Both the position numbers and the translations under genes were made by a program. A DNA stretch of 64,000 nt. Source: an uncultured Eubacteriales bacterium (lineage in GTDB: Bacteria; Bacillota; Clostridia; Oscillospirales; CAG-272). Below are positions 43,411 to 55,272 of this stretch, piece after piece. The notes under the pieces were generated by a model. The model was not told the origin of the DNA. It saw only the letters and a program-made list of their open reading frames with translations, and did not search any database. Within the stretch, counting starts at the first letter, position 1. The number at the start of each line of letters is the position of its first letter. Where the stretch lies: positions 28,486 to 92,485 of the forward strand of contig CAJJIY010000002.1 in assembly GCA_905187695.1 (NCBI GenBank), written 5' to 3'.

Positions 43411-43986
43411 ATGGAACCACCTTTATAGTCGTCACCGCGGACCGCGGCGCGAGAAAACACAGAGACAGAAAACTCTGTACGAAGCAAAATAATGACAAAC
43501 CCCTGTTTTCCGGAGCCGCAAACGGGCCATGGCAAAAAAGGAAAACAACAAGGGGAAAAATTCACCGCAACCAGGGCGAATATCTGCCGCCGATCGCAAC
43601 CCGCTCTCCGGATCCGGGCAGAACGGCCGCGCATCCGGCGTCCGTCCGCCGGCAAGCGTTTCCGTTAACCATGTGAAGCCCTGGCTTGCCATTCCCGGAT
43701 TCAAGTCGGCCGGCGCAGAGCGGGATTCGTTCGGTTCATCCGCAAAAAGCGAAAGCCCGCAAAAATATTAAGCGGCCGGAATCGTCCTGCGCACGCGCAG
43801 GAAATGCGGTGTAAGAGTATTATAACATATCCTTATTGCAATTGCAAATATTTTTTTGCGTTTTTCTGTTGTTTTTTCTTGTTTTCCCCTGCCCTCAAAA
43901 AGCGAAAAGGAGATTCAAATTTTAAAATAGAATTTTTTTATTAAAAAATGGAATTTTTGAAATTAAAAATAGACATAAATTCCATG
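43411..43986. other. long non-coding leader of cdaA and intergenic region
   Basis: From the promoter at 43819-43847 to the cdaA start, about 400 bases appear untranslated. The first transcribed part contains the hairpin CCTGCGC-AC-GCGCAGG (43787-43802), and GCCGGCG/CGCCGGC repeats can pair across about 70 bases near 43650-43720. I do not recognise a known riboswitch. A plus-strand frame at 43529-43771 lacks a ribosome-binding site. Confidence 0.5.
43819..43847 (-). promoter_or_regulatory. promoter of the cdaA gene run
   Basis: On the minus strand TTGCAA (43842-43847) and TATAAT (43819-43824) with a 17-base spacer. Confidence 0.75.
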
Positions 43987-43987
43987 A

Positions 43988-44023
43988 AAAAGCTCCGCAC
44001 CGAAAAATCCGGCGCGGAGCTTT
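43988..44023 (-). terminator. terminator of the sugar-ABC ATPase gene
   Basis: AAGCTCCGC and GCGGAGCTT pair around a 16-base loop, with an A-rich plus-strand flank that gives a T run on the minus strand. Confidence 0.8.
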
Positions 44024-44039
44024 TGTCAATTCAATGCAA

Positions 44040-45155
44040 TCAGTGCACAATGCATCTTTCGGTGTCTTTGTCAAACAGGTGAATGCGGGAGATATCCAAC
44101 GCCACCTTGATCTTGTCACCGGCACGGCTGGTAGAGCGGGAGGAAACGCGGGCAATCAGGTTGGTCTCTTCGCCGCACTTGAGGTACAGGTAAATCTCGG
44201 CACCCATCAACTCGGTTACATCGACATCCACATCAATGCAGCTTTCTTCAAGGGAGGCCAGGTGCATCGGCTCGTCATGGATACATTCCGGACGCAGACC
44301 GGCAACCACTTCTTTGCCAATGTATTCATCCAACACGCCTTCCGCAGACTTTTCAGCGGGAAGCTTGAGCGAGTTGCCTTCAAAATTGAAGAACACATCG
44401 TTGCCTTTTTTGGTCAGCGTGCCGTTGATGAAGTTCATCTGAGGCGTGCCGATAAATCCGGCCACGAAAATGTTGCAGGGATTGTCATAAAGATTCTGAG
44501 GCGTATCGACCTGCTGAATAAGACCGTCTTTCATGACCACGATACGGGTGGCCATCGTCATAGCCTCGACCTGGTCGTGCGTCACATAAATGAAGGTGGT
44601 CTCCACTCTCTTATGGAGTTTGGTCAGCTCGGTTCTCATGGCCGCGCGCAGTTTCGCGTCCAGGTTGGAAAGCGGCTCGTCCAGAAGAAACACTTTCGGG
44701 TTACGGACAATGGCACGACCCAGCGCCACACGCTGTTTCTGACCGCCGGACAAAGCCTTCGGCTTACGGTCCAGCAGGTGCGTGATGTCCAGGATCCGGG
44801 CAGCTTCCTCCACACGGCGCTTAATCTCTTCCTTGGGGGTCTTGTTCAGTTTCAGGCCGAAAGCCATGTTATCAAACACCGACATGTGCGGATAAAGCGC
44901 GTAGTTCTGGAACACCATGGCGATTTTCCGATCCTTCGGCGCCACATCGTTGACCAGCTGGTCGCCGATAAACAACTCGCCCTCGGTGATCTCCTCCAGG
45001 CCCGCGATCATACGCAGGGTCGTGGTCTTACCGCAACCGGAAGGGCCGACAAAAACGATAAATTCCTTATCCTTGATTTCCAGATTGAAATCCGAAACCG
45101 CAGTGACACCACCGGGATATTTTTTATAAATGTGCCGAAGCGAAAGGCTTGCCAT
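44040..45155 (-). CDS. msmX: ABC transporter ATPase of the MsmX/UgpC carbohydrate family
   Basis: 371 residues. Walker A GPSGCGKTTT, Q-loop MVFQNYALYPH, signature LSGGQKQRVALGRAIV, Walker B FLLDEPLSNLD and H-loop YVTHDQVEAMT are all present. The C-terminal OB/TOBE regulatory domain has GLRPECIHDEP. MsmX-type ATPases are shared motors for several sugar importers whose permeases lie elsewhere; standing alone without permeases fits. Cytoplasmic face of the membrane. Confidence 0.95.
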   Translation of the reverse strand: MASLSLRHIYKKYPGGVTAVSDFNLEIKDKEFIVFVGPSGCGKTTTLRMIAGLEEITEGELFIGDQLVNDVAPKDRKIAMVFQNYALYPHMSVFDNMAFGLKLNKTPKEEIKRRVEEAARILDITHLLDRKPKALSGGQKQRVALGRAIVRNPKVFLLDEPLSNLDAKLRAAMRTELTKLHKRVETTFIYVTHDQVEAMTMATRIVVMKDGLIQQVDTPQNLYDNPCNIFVAGFIGTPQMNFINGTLTKKGNDVFFNFEGNSLKLPAEKSAEGVLDEYIGKEVVAGLRPECIHDEPMHLASLEESCIDVDVDVTELMGAEIYLYLKCGEETNLIARVSSRSTSRAGDKIKVALDISRIHLFDKDTERCIVH

Positions 45156-45203
45156 GCTTTATCCTCCTTAGCGGGCATAAAATGCCCATATCTGTACTTA
45201 TCT

Positions 45204-45209
45204 ATTATA
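45204..45209 (-). promoter_or_regulatory. -10 element of the msmX promoter
   Basis: TATAAT preceded by TTTGT on the minus strand, ~50 bases before the start codon. No good -35 at 16-18 bases is seen. Confidence 0.45.
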
Positions 45210-45357
45210 ACAAATTTCACTTCATTTGGGAAGATGTCAAACTTCCGAAATTTAAAAGCGCTCTTTGTGCAAATATAACAACGAAAAAATGTGATTTTGC
45301 AAAATCGTCAGCCGTTCGAAGAAGTTACCCCCGAAAAGTTGTTCATTTATGAGCGAA

Positions 45358-47529
45358 TCAGTTCTTTTTCTCTTCTTTGGGCAGTTTCATGGAAAGCGAA
45401 ATCCGTTTTTTTGCCGGGTCGACCTGCAATACACGGACGCGCACCACATCCCCAAGAGACACCACCTCGCGCGGATGTTTGACATACCGGTCGGCCAGTT
45501 CCGAAATGTGGACCAATCCGTCCTGGTGCACGCCGATATCCACAAACGCACCGAAATCAGTGACATTCCGGACTGTACCGGTCAGGATCATGCCCGGCTT
45601 CAGATCCGAAATTTCCAACACATCGGCCGAAAGCACCGGCGGCGCGAAATCATCGCGCAGATCGCGTCCCGGCTTTTGCAGTTCCGCAACAATATCCAGA
45701 AGCGTCGGCTCGCCCACCGAAAGTTCAGCCGCCAATTTGGCTGTGCCGAACGCCTTGACTTTTGCCGGCAGTTCGCCCAGTTTTCCCTCCGTAATATCCG
45801 CCTCGGTATAACCGAATTTTTCAAGCAAAGCTCTGGCTGCCGCATAGGATTCCGGGTGCACCGCCGTATTGTCAAGCACTTCGGCAGAGCCCGGCACACG
45901 CAGGAATCCGGCGCACTGCTCATAGGCTTTTCCGCCAATGCGCGGCACTTTCAGCACCTGCGCACGGGAGGAGAACTCGCCGTTTTCTTCCCGGTATTTG
46001 ACAATGTTCCGGGCGCTGGTGGCATTGATACCGGAAATATAGGAAAGAAGTGAATGAGAAGCGGTGTTCAGATCCACACCGACCCGGTTCACGCAGTCCT
46101 CCACCACTCCGGAAAGCGCTTCGTCCAGCCGGGCGGGTTTCATATCATGTTGATACTGCCCCACGCCGATGGCCTTGGGATCGATCTTCACCAATTCCGC
46201 AAGCGGATCCTGAAGGCGACGGGCAATTGAAACGGCCGAGCGCTGCATCACATCAAAATCCGGAAATTCATCGGCGGCCAGTTTGGAAGCCGAATAAACC
46301 GAAGCGCCCGCTTCGCTGACGATGATATATTTGATCCCGACGCCGAGCTCGTGAATAAGGTCGCTCACAAAGCGTTCGCTCTCCCGCGAGGCCGTGCCGT
46401 TTCCGATGGCAATGACATCCACATGATAGGAAAGAATCAGGCGCTTCATGGTGCGCTTGGCGTCATCCAACCGCATCCGGGGCTTGGTCGGATAAATCAC
46501 GGCCGTATCCAGTACCTTGCCGGTTTTGTCTACCACGGCCAGTTTACAGCCATTGACATAGCCGGGATCAAAGCCCATAACCGTCTTGCCCTTGATGGGC
46601 GCCTGCATAAGCAGATGTTCCAGATTATCGGCAAAAAGCGAAATGGCCCCCTCGCTGGCGCGGTCAAAAAGATCGTTCCGGATCTCTCTTTCCACGCTGG
46701 GCGCAATCAGCCGTTCATAACCGTCGCTCAGTGCGGCCAGAACATATTTCTTGGCCGGGCTGTCCTGTGCTTTGAGAATCAGAGCGGAAAGATCGTTGAG
46801 GATCAGATCTGTCGGAACGGTCACGCTCACTTTCAGAAATTCTTCTTTTTCGCCACGGTTAATGGCCAGCACCCGGTGCCCCGGGATTTTGGCCACCGGT
46901 TCGCTGTGGTCGTAATAAGGCTCATAAACCGACGGCTCTTCTTTGGCGGCTTTGGTCGTGATCATCCCGTTGGCCACGGTAAGCGCGCGCACCCGTTTAC
47001 GGTAATCGGCGTTGTCGGAAATATCTTCCGCAAGAATGTCCATGGCCCCCGCGAAAGCCTCCTCCCGCGTGTTCACTTCTTTTTCCGGATTCACCAACGC
47101 ATCGGCCATTTCTTCCAGCGTGGGCGTATAGCTTTTTTCCTGCGCCATCAGTGCCTCGGCCAACGGCGCCAGTCCCCGGTCCCGGGCTACCGAGGCACGG
47201 GTCTTGCGCTTGGGACGGAAAGGACGGTAAATATCGTCGATTTCGGTAATGGTCTTGGCATTGTCAATGGCATTGGAGATCTCCGGCGTGAGTTTTTCCT
47301 GCGCGGCGATCAGGTTCTTGACTTCTTCCCGGCGCGCTTCGATATTGCGCAGATACTGCAGCCGTTCTTCCAGTTTCCGCAGGACGGTATCATCCAGCGA
47401 ACCGGTCACTTCTTTGCGGTAGCGGGCAATGAAAGGAATGGTATTTCCCTCGTCAATAAGCGCCACCGTCTTTTCCACCCGATCTTCCGGGATGTTCAGT
47501 TCTTTGGCAAGGATTTGGCAAATGGTCAT
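45358..47529 (-). CDS. tex: Tex-family S1 RNA-binding transcription accessory protein
   Basis: 723 residues. Domains in order: N-terminal Tex helices (PFIARYRKEVTGSLDD), YqgF/RNase H-like domain (VMGFDPGYVNGCKLAVVD), helix-hairpin-helix pair (LLSYISGINATSARNIVKYREENG, VPRIGGKAYEQCAGFLRV) and a C-terminal S1 domain (GMILTGTVRNVTDFGAFVDIG). Tex binds nucleic acids and affects transcription and stress tolerance. Start ATG 47529 follows GGAG. It lies 22 bases after the pseudouridine synthase. Confidence 0.96.
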   Translation of the reverse strand: MTICQILAKELNIPEDRVEKTVALIDEGNTIPFIARYRKEVTGSLDDTVLRKLEERLQYLRNIEARREEVKNLIAAQEKLTPEISNAIDNAKTITEIDDIYRPFRPKRKTRASVARDRGLAPLAEALMAQEKSYTPTLEEMADALVNPEKEVNTREEAFAGAMDILAEDISDNADYRKRVRALTVANGMITTKAAKEEPSVYEPYYDHSEPVAKIPGHRVLAINRGEKEEFLKVSVTVPTDLILNDLSALILKAQDSPAKKYVLAALSDGYERLIAPSVEREIRNDLFDRASEGAISLFADNLEHLLMQAPIKGKTVMGFDPGYVNGCKLAVVDKTGKVLDTAVIYPTKPRMRLDDAKRTMKRLILSYHVDVIAIGNGTASRESERFVSDLIHELGVGIKYIIVSEAGASVYSASKLAADEFPDFDVMQRSAVSIARRLQDPLAELVKIDPKAIGVGQYQHDMKPARLDEALSGVVEDCVNRVGVDLNTASHSLLSYISGINATSARNIVKYREENGEFSSRAQVLKVPRIGGKAYEQCAGFLRVPGSAEVLDNTAVHPESYAAARALLEKFGYTEADITEGKLGELPAKVKAFGTAKLAAELSVGEPTLLDIVAELQKPGRDLRDDFAPPVLSADVLEISDLKPGMILTGTVRNVTDFGAFVDIGVHQDGLVHISELADRYVKHPREVVSLGDVVRVRVLQVDPAKKRISLSMKLPKEEKKN

Positions 47530-47551
47530 AAAAATCTCCGTTTTCCGGCCG

Positions 47552-48307
47552 TCACCGTGCGGTGACGCCTTGTTTTTTCTGTTTTTCCAAGGATTCTTCT
47601 CTCCCGGCTGCGCGATAAAGCGCCGCCGTTTCCTGTGCGGTCAGCGCCCGGTAGGCCCCGCGCGGCAGGTCGGTCGGCAGGGACAGCGGGCCGAATGAAA
47701 TCCGCTCCAAAAAAACGATCTGATTGTGCAGCGCCAGCATCATCCGTTTGATCTGATGGTATTTTCCCTCTACCAGCGCAACTGTCCCCGAACAGCCGTC
47801 CTCTCCGAGCGTGATCTCTGCCGGTTTTGTCTCGTAGCCGTCCTCCAGTGTCAGCCCCGTCCGGAAACGCGCGCATTCCGCTTCGTCAAGAGGATACTTA
47901 ACGCGGAAAGCATACACTTTCTTCACATGACGGCGGGGAGAAAGAAGACGATGGGCAAGGTCGCCGTCATCGGTCAGAAGCATCAGCCCCAGCGTGTTTT
48001 TATCCAGTCTCCCGCAAGGAAAGAGTCCCGCCCCGTCCTGGGGTGAAAGCAGGGAAAGCACCGTGGGATCCCGGCCGTCTTCCGTGGCGCTGACATACCC
48101 GGCCGGCTTATTGAGAAGGAAATAATGAAAGCGGGCATACCGCACTGTCTCCCCGCAAAAAGTCACCCGGTCGCGCTCGGGTTCAAGCGGGAAATCCGCC
48201 TGCCGGACCACCGTGCCGTTGACCGTCACGCGCCCGGCACGGATGGCTTTTGCGGCCTCGCTCCGGGTGACGGCGGCTGAATTTCCGAGAAATTTATCCA
48301 ATCGCAC
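47552..48307 (-). CDS. 16S rRNA pseudouridine synthase, RsuA family
   Basis: 251 residues, start GTG 48307 behind GGGGGAG. An N-terminal S4 domain (RLDKFLGNSAAVTRSEA) precedes the synthase domain. The catalytic aspartate is D102 in CGRLDKNTLGLMLLT, and LLNKPAGYVSA and VEGKYHQIKRM are conserved. It converts a specific uridine in small-subunit rRNA to pseudouridine. It is the first gene of a pair with tex. Confidence 0.93.
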   Translation of the reverse strand: MRLDKFLGNSAAVTRSEAAKAIRAGRVTVNGTVVRQADFPLEPERDRVTFCGETVRYARFHYFLLNKPAGYVSATEDGRDPTVLSLLSPQDGAGLFPCGRLDKNTLGLMLLTDDGDLAHRLLSPRRHVKKVYAFRVKYPLDEAECARFRTGLTLEDGYETKPAEITLGEDGCSGTVALVEGKYHQIKRMMLALHNQIVFLERISFGPLSLPTDLPRGAYRALTAQETAALYRAAGREESLEKQKKQGVTAR

Positions 48308-48400
48308 GGCGCTCCCCCCTCTTTTTGCGATACTCTATTTTACCACATTTCATCGCTTTTGTAAAGAGCGCTTCCGTGAAAGTTTTCCTTCTTCCGGAGA

Positions 48401-48429
48401 TTGACAAAAAGCCTGTTCTATGCTATGAT
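48401..48429 (+). promoter_or_regulatory. promoter of the beta-galactosidase gene
   Basis: TTGACA (48401-48406) and TATGAT (48424-48429) with a 17-base spacer, about 40 bases before the start codon. Confidence 0.8.
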
Positions 48430-48434
48430 GATGA

Positions 48435-51569
<3,135 letters not shown>

Positions 51570-51572
51570 ACC

Positions 51573-51610
51573 AACCCCCGGAGAGCCTTGGCTCTCCGGG
51601 GGTTCTTTAT
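51573..51610. terminator. terminator of the beta-galactosidase gene
   Basis: AACCCCCGGAGAGCC and GGCTCTCCGGGGGTT form a 15-base-pair stem followed by CTTTATT. It lies between convergent genes. Confidence 0.9.
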
Positions 51611-51622
51611 TGAATATTGAAC

Positions 51623-52675
51623 TCAGGGAATAGCAAAATACAGTTCAAGATCTTCGCCTTCCGGCTTGTAACCGTTTTCCGGCTCGCCTTTTTTGTACTC
51701 GGCCTTCGCCTTGGCGCAGACATACAAAAACAGTTGTTCCCCTTTCTTGACGGGCGTGATGCTCTCCGGCTGCCATTGAGTCAGTTTCCAGTCTGCCGCC
51801 AGCTGTTTCTCCACAAACGCTTTTGCCTGCTTTTTGAGATTTTCTTCATCCACAGCGTTGATTTTTTCATATTCCGCATCTGTAAATTCTCTTTTTTGCA
51901 CCTCGAAAAAAGCGCCTTTATCCGCCGGGAACAGAACCCTGACCAGTCCGTCCGTCTTGCCGTTCCGGGAGCGCTCAAAAGAGACTTCATACCGGACCAG
52001 CGACTCTCCCTCTTCAAGAGCCCGATAGCCGGAATGGATTTTTTCTCCCTGCGAAGTTCTGTAAACCGTTACAAGCGTAAAATGATAGGTTTCAAAAGGC
52101 TCGTTGGTATAGGCTTTGGCCATCGCAATGGCCTCATCCCGGATCTCATCTTTCGATTTTCCCCTCACCCCGAAAGGCCCGCCGGGAAGATTGTTGAAAG
52201 AAACCACATCTCCGGCACGGTCAAAGGAAACCCATCCGACAAAATCTTCCGGATCATCCCGCCGGAAAGCCGCCCGGTAAGCTTCCGGGATCTGAGCCAG
52301 CGTTTCTTCGGTAATATCCTTGGCCCGAAGACCGTAATGGAAAGCGCGGACGCCGCCGAGGATGATCTCAGGCGTGCGGGTCAGCGTATAGGTCTTCCCG
52401 CCGATTTCATATTCCTTTTGAGTTCCCGGTGCGTTGGCCACGGTGATCGCGTGGTTGCGTTCGCTTCTGTTTCGGATCTCTTCATTCGTTTCATAGAGTT
52501 TCAATGCTTCCGGATCCGCAAAGGGCAAGGAATGGTGCTGGGTACTGTGGGTCACGCACACCTCCCCTTCCCATGTGAATTCGGACAGGGAAGCAGGCGG
52601 ATCTTTCGGCGAGCAACCGAAGAAAAGTCCGCAAAAAAGCGATACGGCAAGGCAGCAAAGCAAACATTTTTTCAT
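51623..52675 (-). CDS. tandem lipoprotein, copy 1
   Basis: 350 residues with a cysteine-rich signal (MKKCLLCCLAVSLFCGLFFGC; lipidated C21 in LFFGC). Shared with copies 2 and 3: an EYEIGGKTYTLTRTPEI-type strand pair, YGLRAKDITEETLAQIP, FVGWVSFDRAGDVVSFNNLPGGPFG, a TYHFTLVT strand and a late YAxIPADW-like helix (FVEKQLAADWKLT). The architecture is a repeated two-layer fold; I do not know the function. It is probably surface-anchored. It is the most divergent copy, with no near-identical DNA to the others. Confidence 0.8.
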   Translation of the reverse strand: MKKCLLCCLAVSLFCGLFFGCSPKDPPASLSEFTWEGEVCVTHSTQHHSLPFADPEALKLYETNEEIRNRSERNHAITVANAPGTQKEYEIGGKTYTLTRTPEIILGGVRAFHYGLRAKDITEETLAQIPEAYRAAFRRDDPEDFVGWVSFDRAGDVVSFNNLPGGPFGVRGKSKDEIRDEAIAMAKAYTNEPFETYHFTLVTVYRTSQGEKIHSGYRALEEGESLVRYEVSFERSRNGKTDGLVRVLFPADKGAFFEVQKREFTDAEYEKINAVDEENLKKQAKAFVEKQLAADWKLTQWQPESITPVKKGEQLFLYVCAKAKAEYKKGEPENGYKPEGEDLELYFAIP

Positions 52676-52725
52676 GACAGTCTCCTTTCCTGTTCCCCCC
52701 GCTTTCGCGGGAGGGGAATGAAGGG

Positions 52726-53817
52726 TTAAATGATTTCGGCGTAAAGCGTCAGCGGGAATTCATAGGTATCTTTGCCGCCTTCTTTTATGCGTTGTCGGTT
52801 GTCGGTCTGCACTTTGAAAGTCACATTCATATACAGCCGGAGTACTCCGTCTTTTTTTGAAAAATTCTGTGACTGGACCGAATAATCGGTCAGTTTCCAA
52901 TCGGCAGGCAGTTCTTTGGCATAGGTCGCAACCACTTGTCCATAAAGGTACTCAAGGTCGACTGTTTCGATCTTCTCCATATCCTGCGCGGTAAAATCAG
53001 GGGTTTGGCCATACCAAATATACGAAGAACCGTAACCGAAAAAAGATACATAAGCAATCCTGTTTGTCAGTCTTCCTTCGTGCCCCATGCTGAATTCAAA
53101 TTTATAACTATTCAGCGTTTCTCCCTCTTTCAGATTATAAACGCCCGTTTCTTTTTGGGGCGATCCCTGGCTGTCCCGATAATAACTTGTTATCGTACAA
53201 TAATAGGTTTCATAGGGCAAATCGGAATTTTCAGAAAGCAACGCAATGGCCTTTTCTTTCAGGAAAGATTCGCTTTCCTGCCCCGTGGCATAATATCCGC
53301 TGGGAAAATCCGTAGCCGCATAAACCCGGTCGGAATTCACATCCACAAAAGCTGTACAGACAAAGTCTTCTATATTCTCGCTCTTAAGATGTTCTCTCCG
53401 ACCTTTGGGAACCAACGCCATCATATCCGACCTCAGATCTTTTCTGCGGAGCCCATACCGCCGGGTCTTTTCTCCGTCGGAATAAACCAAGGTGTTGGCG
53501 TATTTGAGAGTATAAGCAAATCCACCCAGGGTGAATTCACGGGTCTGCGGAGCCTCTTCTTCTGTGATTGTCTGCGGCAATGCGTCCTCGTCTTCTTCTA
53601 TTGTCAGCCAAAAATCGCTTTCCGGCATCATTCTTTTGAAAATCATAAATGTGGTATCGCAATATTCCACCTTACTTTTATCCAATGCTTGAATATTCCC
53701 CTTGTAATCGAGCGTTGGCAAGGAAAGCGGCGTCACCTTTGACTTCGGTGCGCAACCAAAGAGAAAAAGCTCGCAGAAAAGCAGCGCGGCAAGGCAGCAA
53801 AGCAAACACTTTTTCAT
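52726..53817 (-). CDS. tandem lipoprotein, copy 2
   Basis: 363 residues. The signal (MKKCLLCCLAALLFCELFLFGC) is almost the same as in copy 3. The mature part has FTLGGFAYTLKYANTLVYS, YGLRRKDLRSDMMALVP, FVCTAFVDVNSDRVYAATDFPSGYYATG, YETYYCTITSYY and YAKELPADWKLTDY. The last motif, ending with the C-terminal YAEI, recurs in copy 3. Start ATG 53817 follows GGAAGGGAG. Function is unknown; position and homology suggest expression with copies 1 and 3. Confidence 0.8.
   Translation of the reverse strand: MKKCLLCCLAALLFCELFLFGCAPKSKVTPLSLPTLDYKGNIQALDKSKVEYCDTTFMIFKRMMPESDFWLTIEEDEDALPQTITEEEAPQTREFTLGGFAYTLKYANTLVYSDGEKTRRYGLRRKDLRSDMMALVPKGRREHLKSENIEDFVCTAFVDVNSDRVYAATDFPSGYYATGQESESFLKEKAIALLSENSDLPYETYYCTITSYYRDSQGSPQKETGVYNLKEGETLNSYKFEFSMGHEGRLTNRIAYVSFFGYGSSYIWYGQTPDFTAQDMEKIETVDLEYLYGQVVATYAKELPADWKLTDYSVQSQNFSKKDGVLRLYMNVTFKVQTDNRQRIKEGGKDTYEFPLTLYAEII
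53734..53793. repeat. 60-base direct repeat, copy A (signal-peptide region)
   Basis: Identical base for base to 54868-54927. It covers most of the signal peptide and the first mature residues (CAPKSKV) of lipoproteins 2 and 3. Confidence 0.9.
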
Positions 53818-53862
53818 AATAGTCTCCCTTCCCTTTCCCTTTTACAGAAGCTACATAAGAGG

Positions 53863-54951
53863 TTAAACGATCTCGGCGCGCAATTTAATGAAAAACCGAT
53901 AAGAATCCTGTTCGCCGTCAGCCAGCGTCCTGGGCTTTGAACATTGAAGAGTCACCTTTACATTTGCCTCATAATAAAGTTCATTCTCATAAAGATCAAA
54001 ACCGCCGCTTATCACTTCAAATCCTGTCAGTTTCCAGTTTTCGCTGAGACTTTCGGCCACGGAAGCCGCCATTTGCTTTTGGATATATTCAACATCGGCC
54101 TTGGCAATTTTTTCTTCTTGAGATGCCGTATAAGAACGGCCTTCCGTTGAGTAATAATAGATGAAGGTTCCGTAATTGGCAAAGATGACCTCAACGCGAT
54201 CTGCAAGCGCCTGCTTCCCATCTATCAGGCGATCCAACCGAAAAACATATCTCTCTGGGGTATAGTTACCGCTCTTTGTAAAAAATCCAAGCGTCTGCCG
54301 TCCGTTGGTCTCTATTTCGACAGATCTGTTTTCCAAAGAAGCCATTGTATAAGGGGACGCAAAAGAGAGAGCTTTCTGCTTCAAAAACGCTTCGCTTTCG
54401 TCCCCCTGCAGAAAGTATCCGTTGGGCAAAGCCGAGATTGAATGAACTTCCCCGGTTGATTTGTCAAAAATAACGGAACTGACAAAACGCGGGGTTTTTT
54501 CCTCCACCAAATAAAGGTATCGCATTTCTTCCGGGACAAAAGCAAGCATTTCCTGCGTAAGATCTTCTTGCAACAGGCCATAAACTTCATACTGCTTACC
54601 TAAAGACGGACACACGATCGTGTGTTCATAACGAAGCGAGTAAGTGAAACCGTTAAAGACAAATTCCTTTCTCTGCGCCACATCGTTTTCTTTTATTTCG
54701 ATAGTTTCAAAAGATTCATCTTCCAAGAGACTGTAAAACATTCTGTCTTCTTCAGATTTCCAAACAGCGTCTGCGCCCAAGTAACGAAAAGCAAGTTTTG
54801 TTCCGCTTTCGGGACTTACAGAAAGAATTTTCCCTTCATAACTGTACTGCGGCAAAGAAAGCGGTTTCACCTTTGACTTCGGTGCGCAACCAAAGAGAAA
54901 AAGCTCGCAGAAAAGCAGCGCGGCAAGACAAAACAGCAAACATTTTTTCAT
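53863..54951 (-). CDS. tandem lipoprotein, copy 3
   Basis: 362 residues from ATG 54951 (GGAGAG upstream); an earlier in-frame start would put eight polar residues before the signal. The lipobox is FLFGC. The mature part has FVFNGFTYSLRYEHTIV, YGLLQEDLTQEMLAFVPEEM, FVSSVIFDKSTGEVHSISALPNGYFLQGDESEAFLKQKAL and VAESLSENWKLTGFEV. First gene of the array, right behind the promoter at 55105. The array may be a stress or surface-exposed family, but nothing in the sequence decides this. Confidence 0.8.
   Translation of the reverse strand: MKKCLLFCLAALLFCELFLFGCAPKSKVKPLSLPQYSYEGKILSVSPESGTKLAFRYLGADAVWKSEEDRMFYSLLEDESFETIEIKENDVAQRKEFVFNGFTYSLRYEHTIVCPSLGKQYEVYGLLQEDLTQEMLAFVPEEMRYLYLVEEKTPRFVSSVIFDKSTGEVHSISALPNGYFLQGDESEAFLKQKALSFASPYTMASLENRSVEIETNGRQTLGFFTKSGNYTPERYVFRLDRLIDGKQALADRVEVIFANYGTFIYYYSTEGRSYTASQEEKIAKADVEYIQKQMAASVAESLSENWKLTGFEVISGGFDLYENELYYEANVKVTLQCSKPRTLADGEQDSYRFFIKLRAEIV
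54868..54927. repeat. 60-base direct repeat, copy B (signal-peptide region)
   Basis: Identical to 53734-53793, while flanking gene bodies have diverged strongly. Confidence 0.9.
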
Positions 54952-54975
54952 AACAACTCTCCTTTGCAAGTTCAA

Positions 54976-55104
54976 ATTTGGATGTATATCAACCGCAGTT
55001 ACTTTTCGCGCAAACCACTTAAAATCATATGAACTTCCCGCGCCGCTGGCCCCTTTCTTACATGGCCCATTCCCGATGAAGAACTGAACTATATTCTCAA
55101 ATAT
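54976..55104. other. untranslated leader of the lipoprotein array
   Basis: About 130-150 bases lie between the promoter and the first start codon. No long ORF or recognised regulatory RNA is seen. GGCCC and GGGCC segments near 55045-55070 could form a short hairpin. Confidence 0.4.
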
Positions 55105-55133
55105 ACAATAACATATTTACCGGTATTTGTCAA
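55105..55133 (-). promoter_or_regulatory. promoter of the lipoprotein array
   Basis: On the minus strand TTGACA (55128-55133) and TATTGT (55105-55110) with a 17-base spacer. Confidence 0.75.
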
Positions 55134-55219
55134 CTTTCATTTCCAAAATTCGTCATTTTGCTCAAAATACTCTCGTTACTGACAATCAGGAAAATTTGAA
55201 AACGGATATGAGTGTTTAG

Positions 55220-55265
55220 AAAAAGCAAAAATGCGCCCGCTTCGGCGGGGGCATTTTTGCTTTTT
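55220..55265. terminator. bidirectional terminator after the mgtC-like pair
   Basis: AAAAAGCAAAAATGC..GC-TTCG-GC..GCATTTTTGCTTTTT: a long stem with A and T runs. Confidence 0.92.
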
Positions 55266-55272
55266 CAAGGCG

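Noticed and set aside
43640..43760. c-di-AMP (ydaO) riboswitch before cdaA
   Set aside because: Short matches such as GAATCCG and GAACC occur, but the conserved GCTAACCTCG end and the paired GGGGAACC/GGGGTGAATC blocks are missing.
43529..43771. Plus-strand 80-codon frame in the cdaA leader
   Set aside because: No ribosome-binding site, low-complexity composition (Ser/Gly/Pro/Asn-rich), and it lies antisense to the expected leader RNA.
45250..45340. Additional gene between tex and msmX
   Set aside because: All frames are short with no ribosome-binding site; only A/T-rich intergenic sequence and the -10 element are seen.
53734..54927. Insertion-sequence or CRISPR-like repeats in the lipoprotein array
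   Set aside because: The 60-base repeat lies within homologous signal-peptide codons in two paralogous genes, and there are only two copies.
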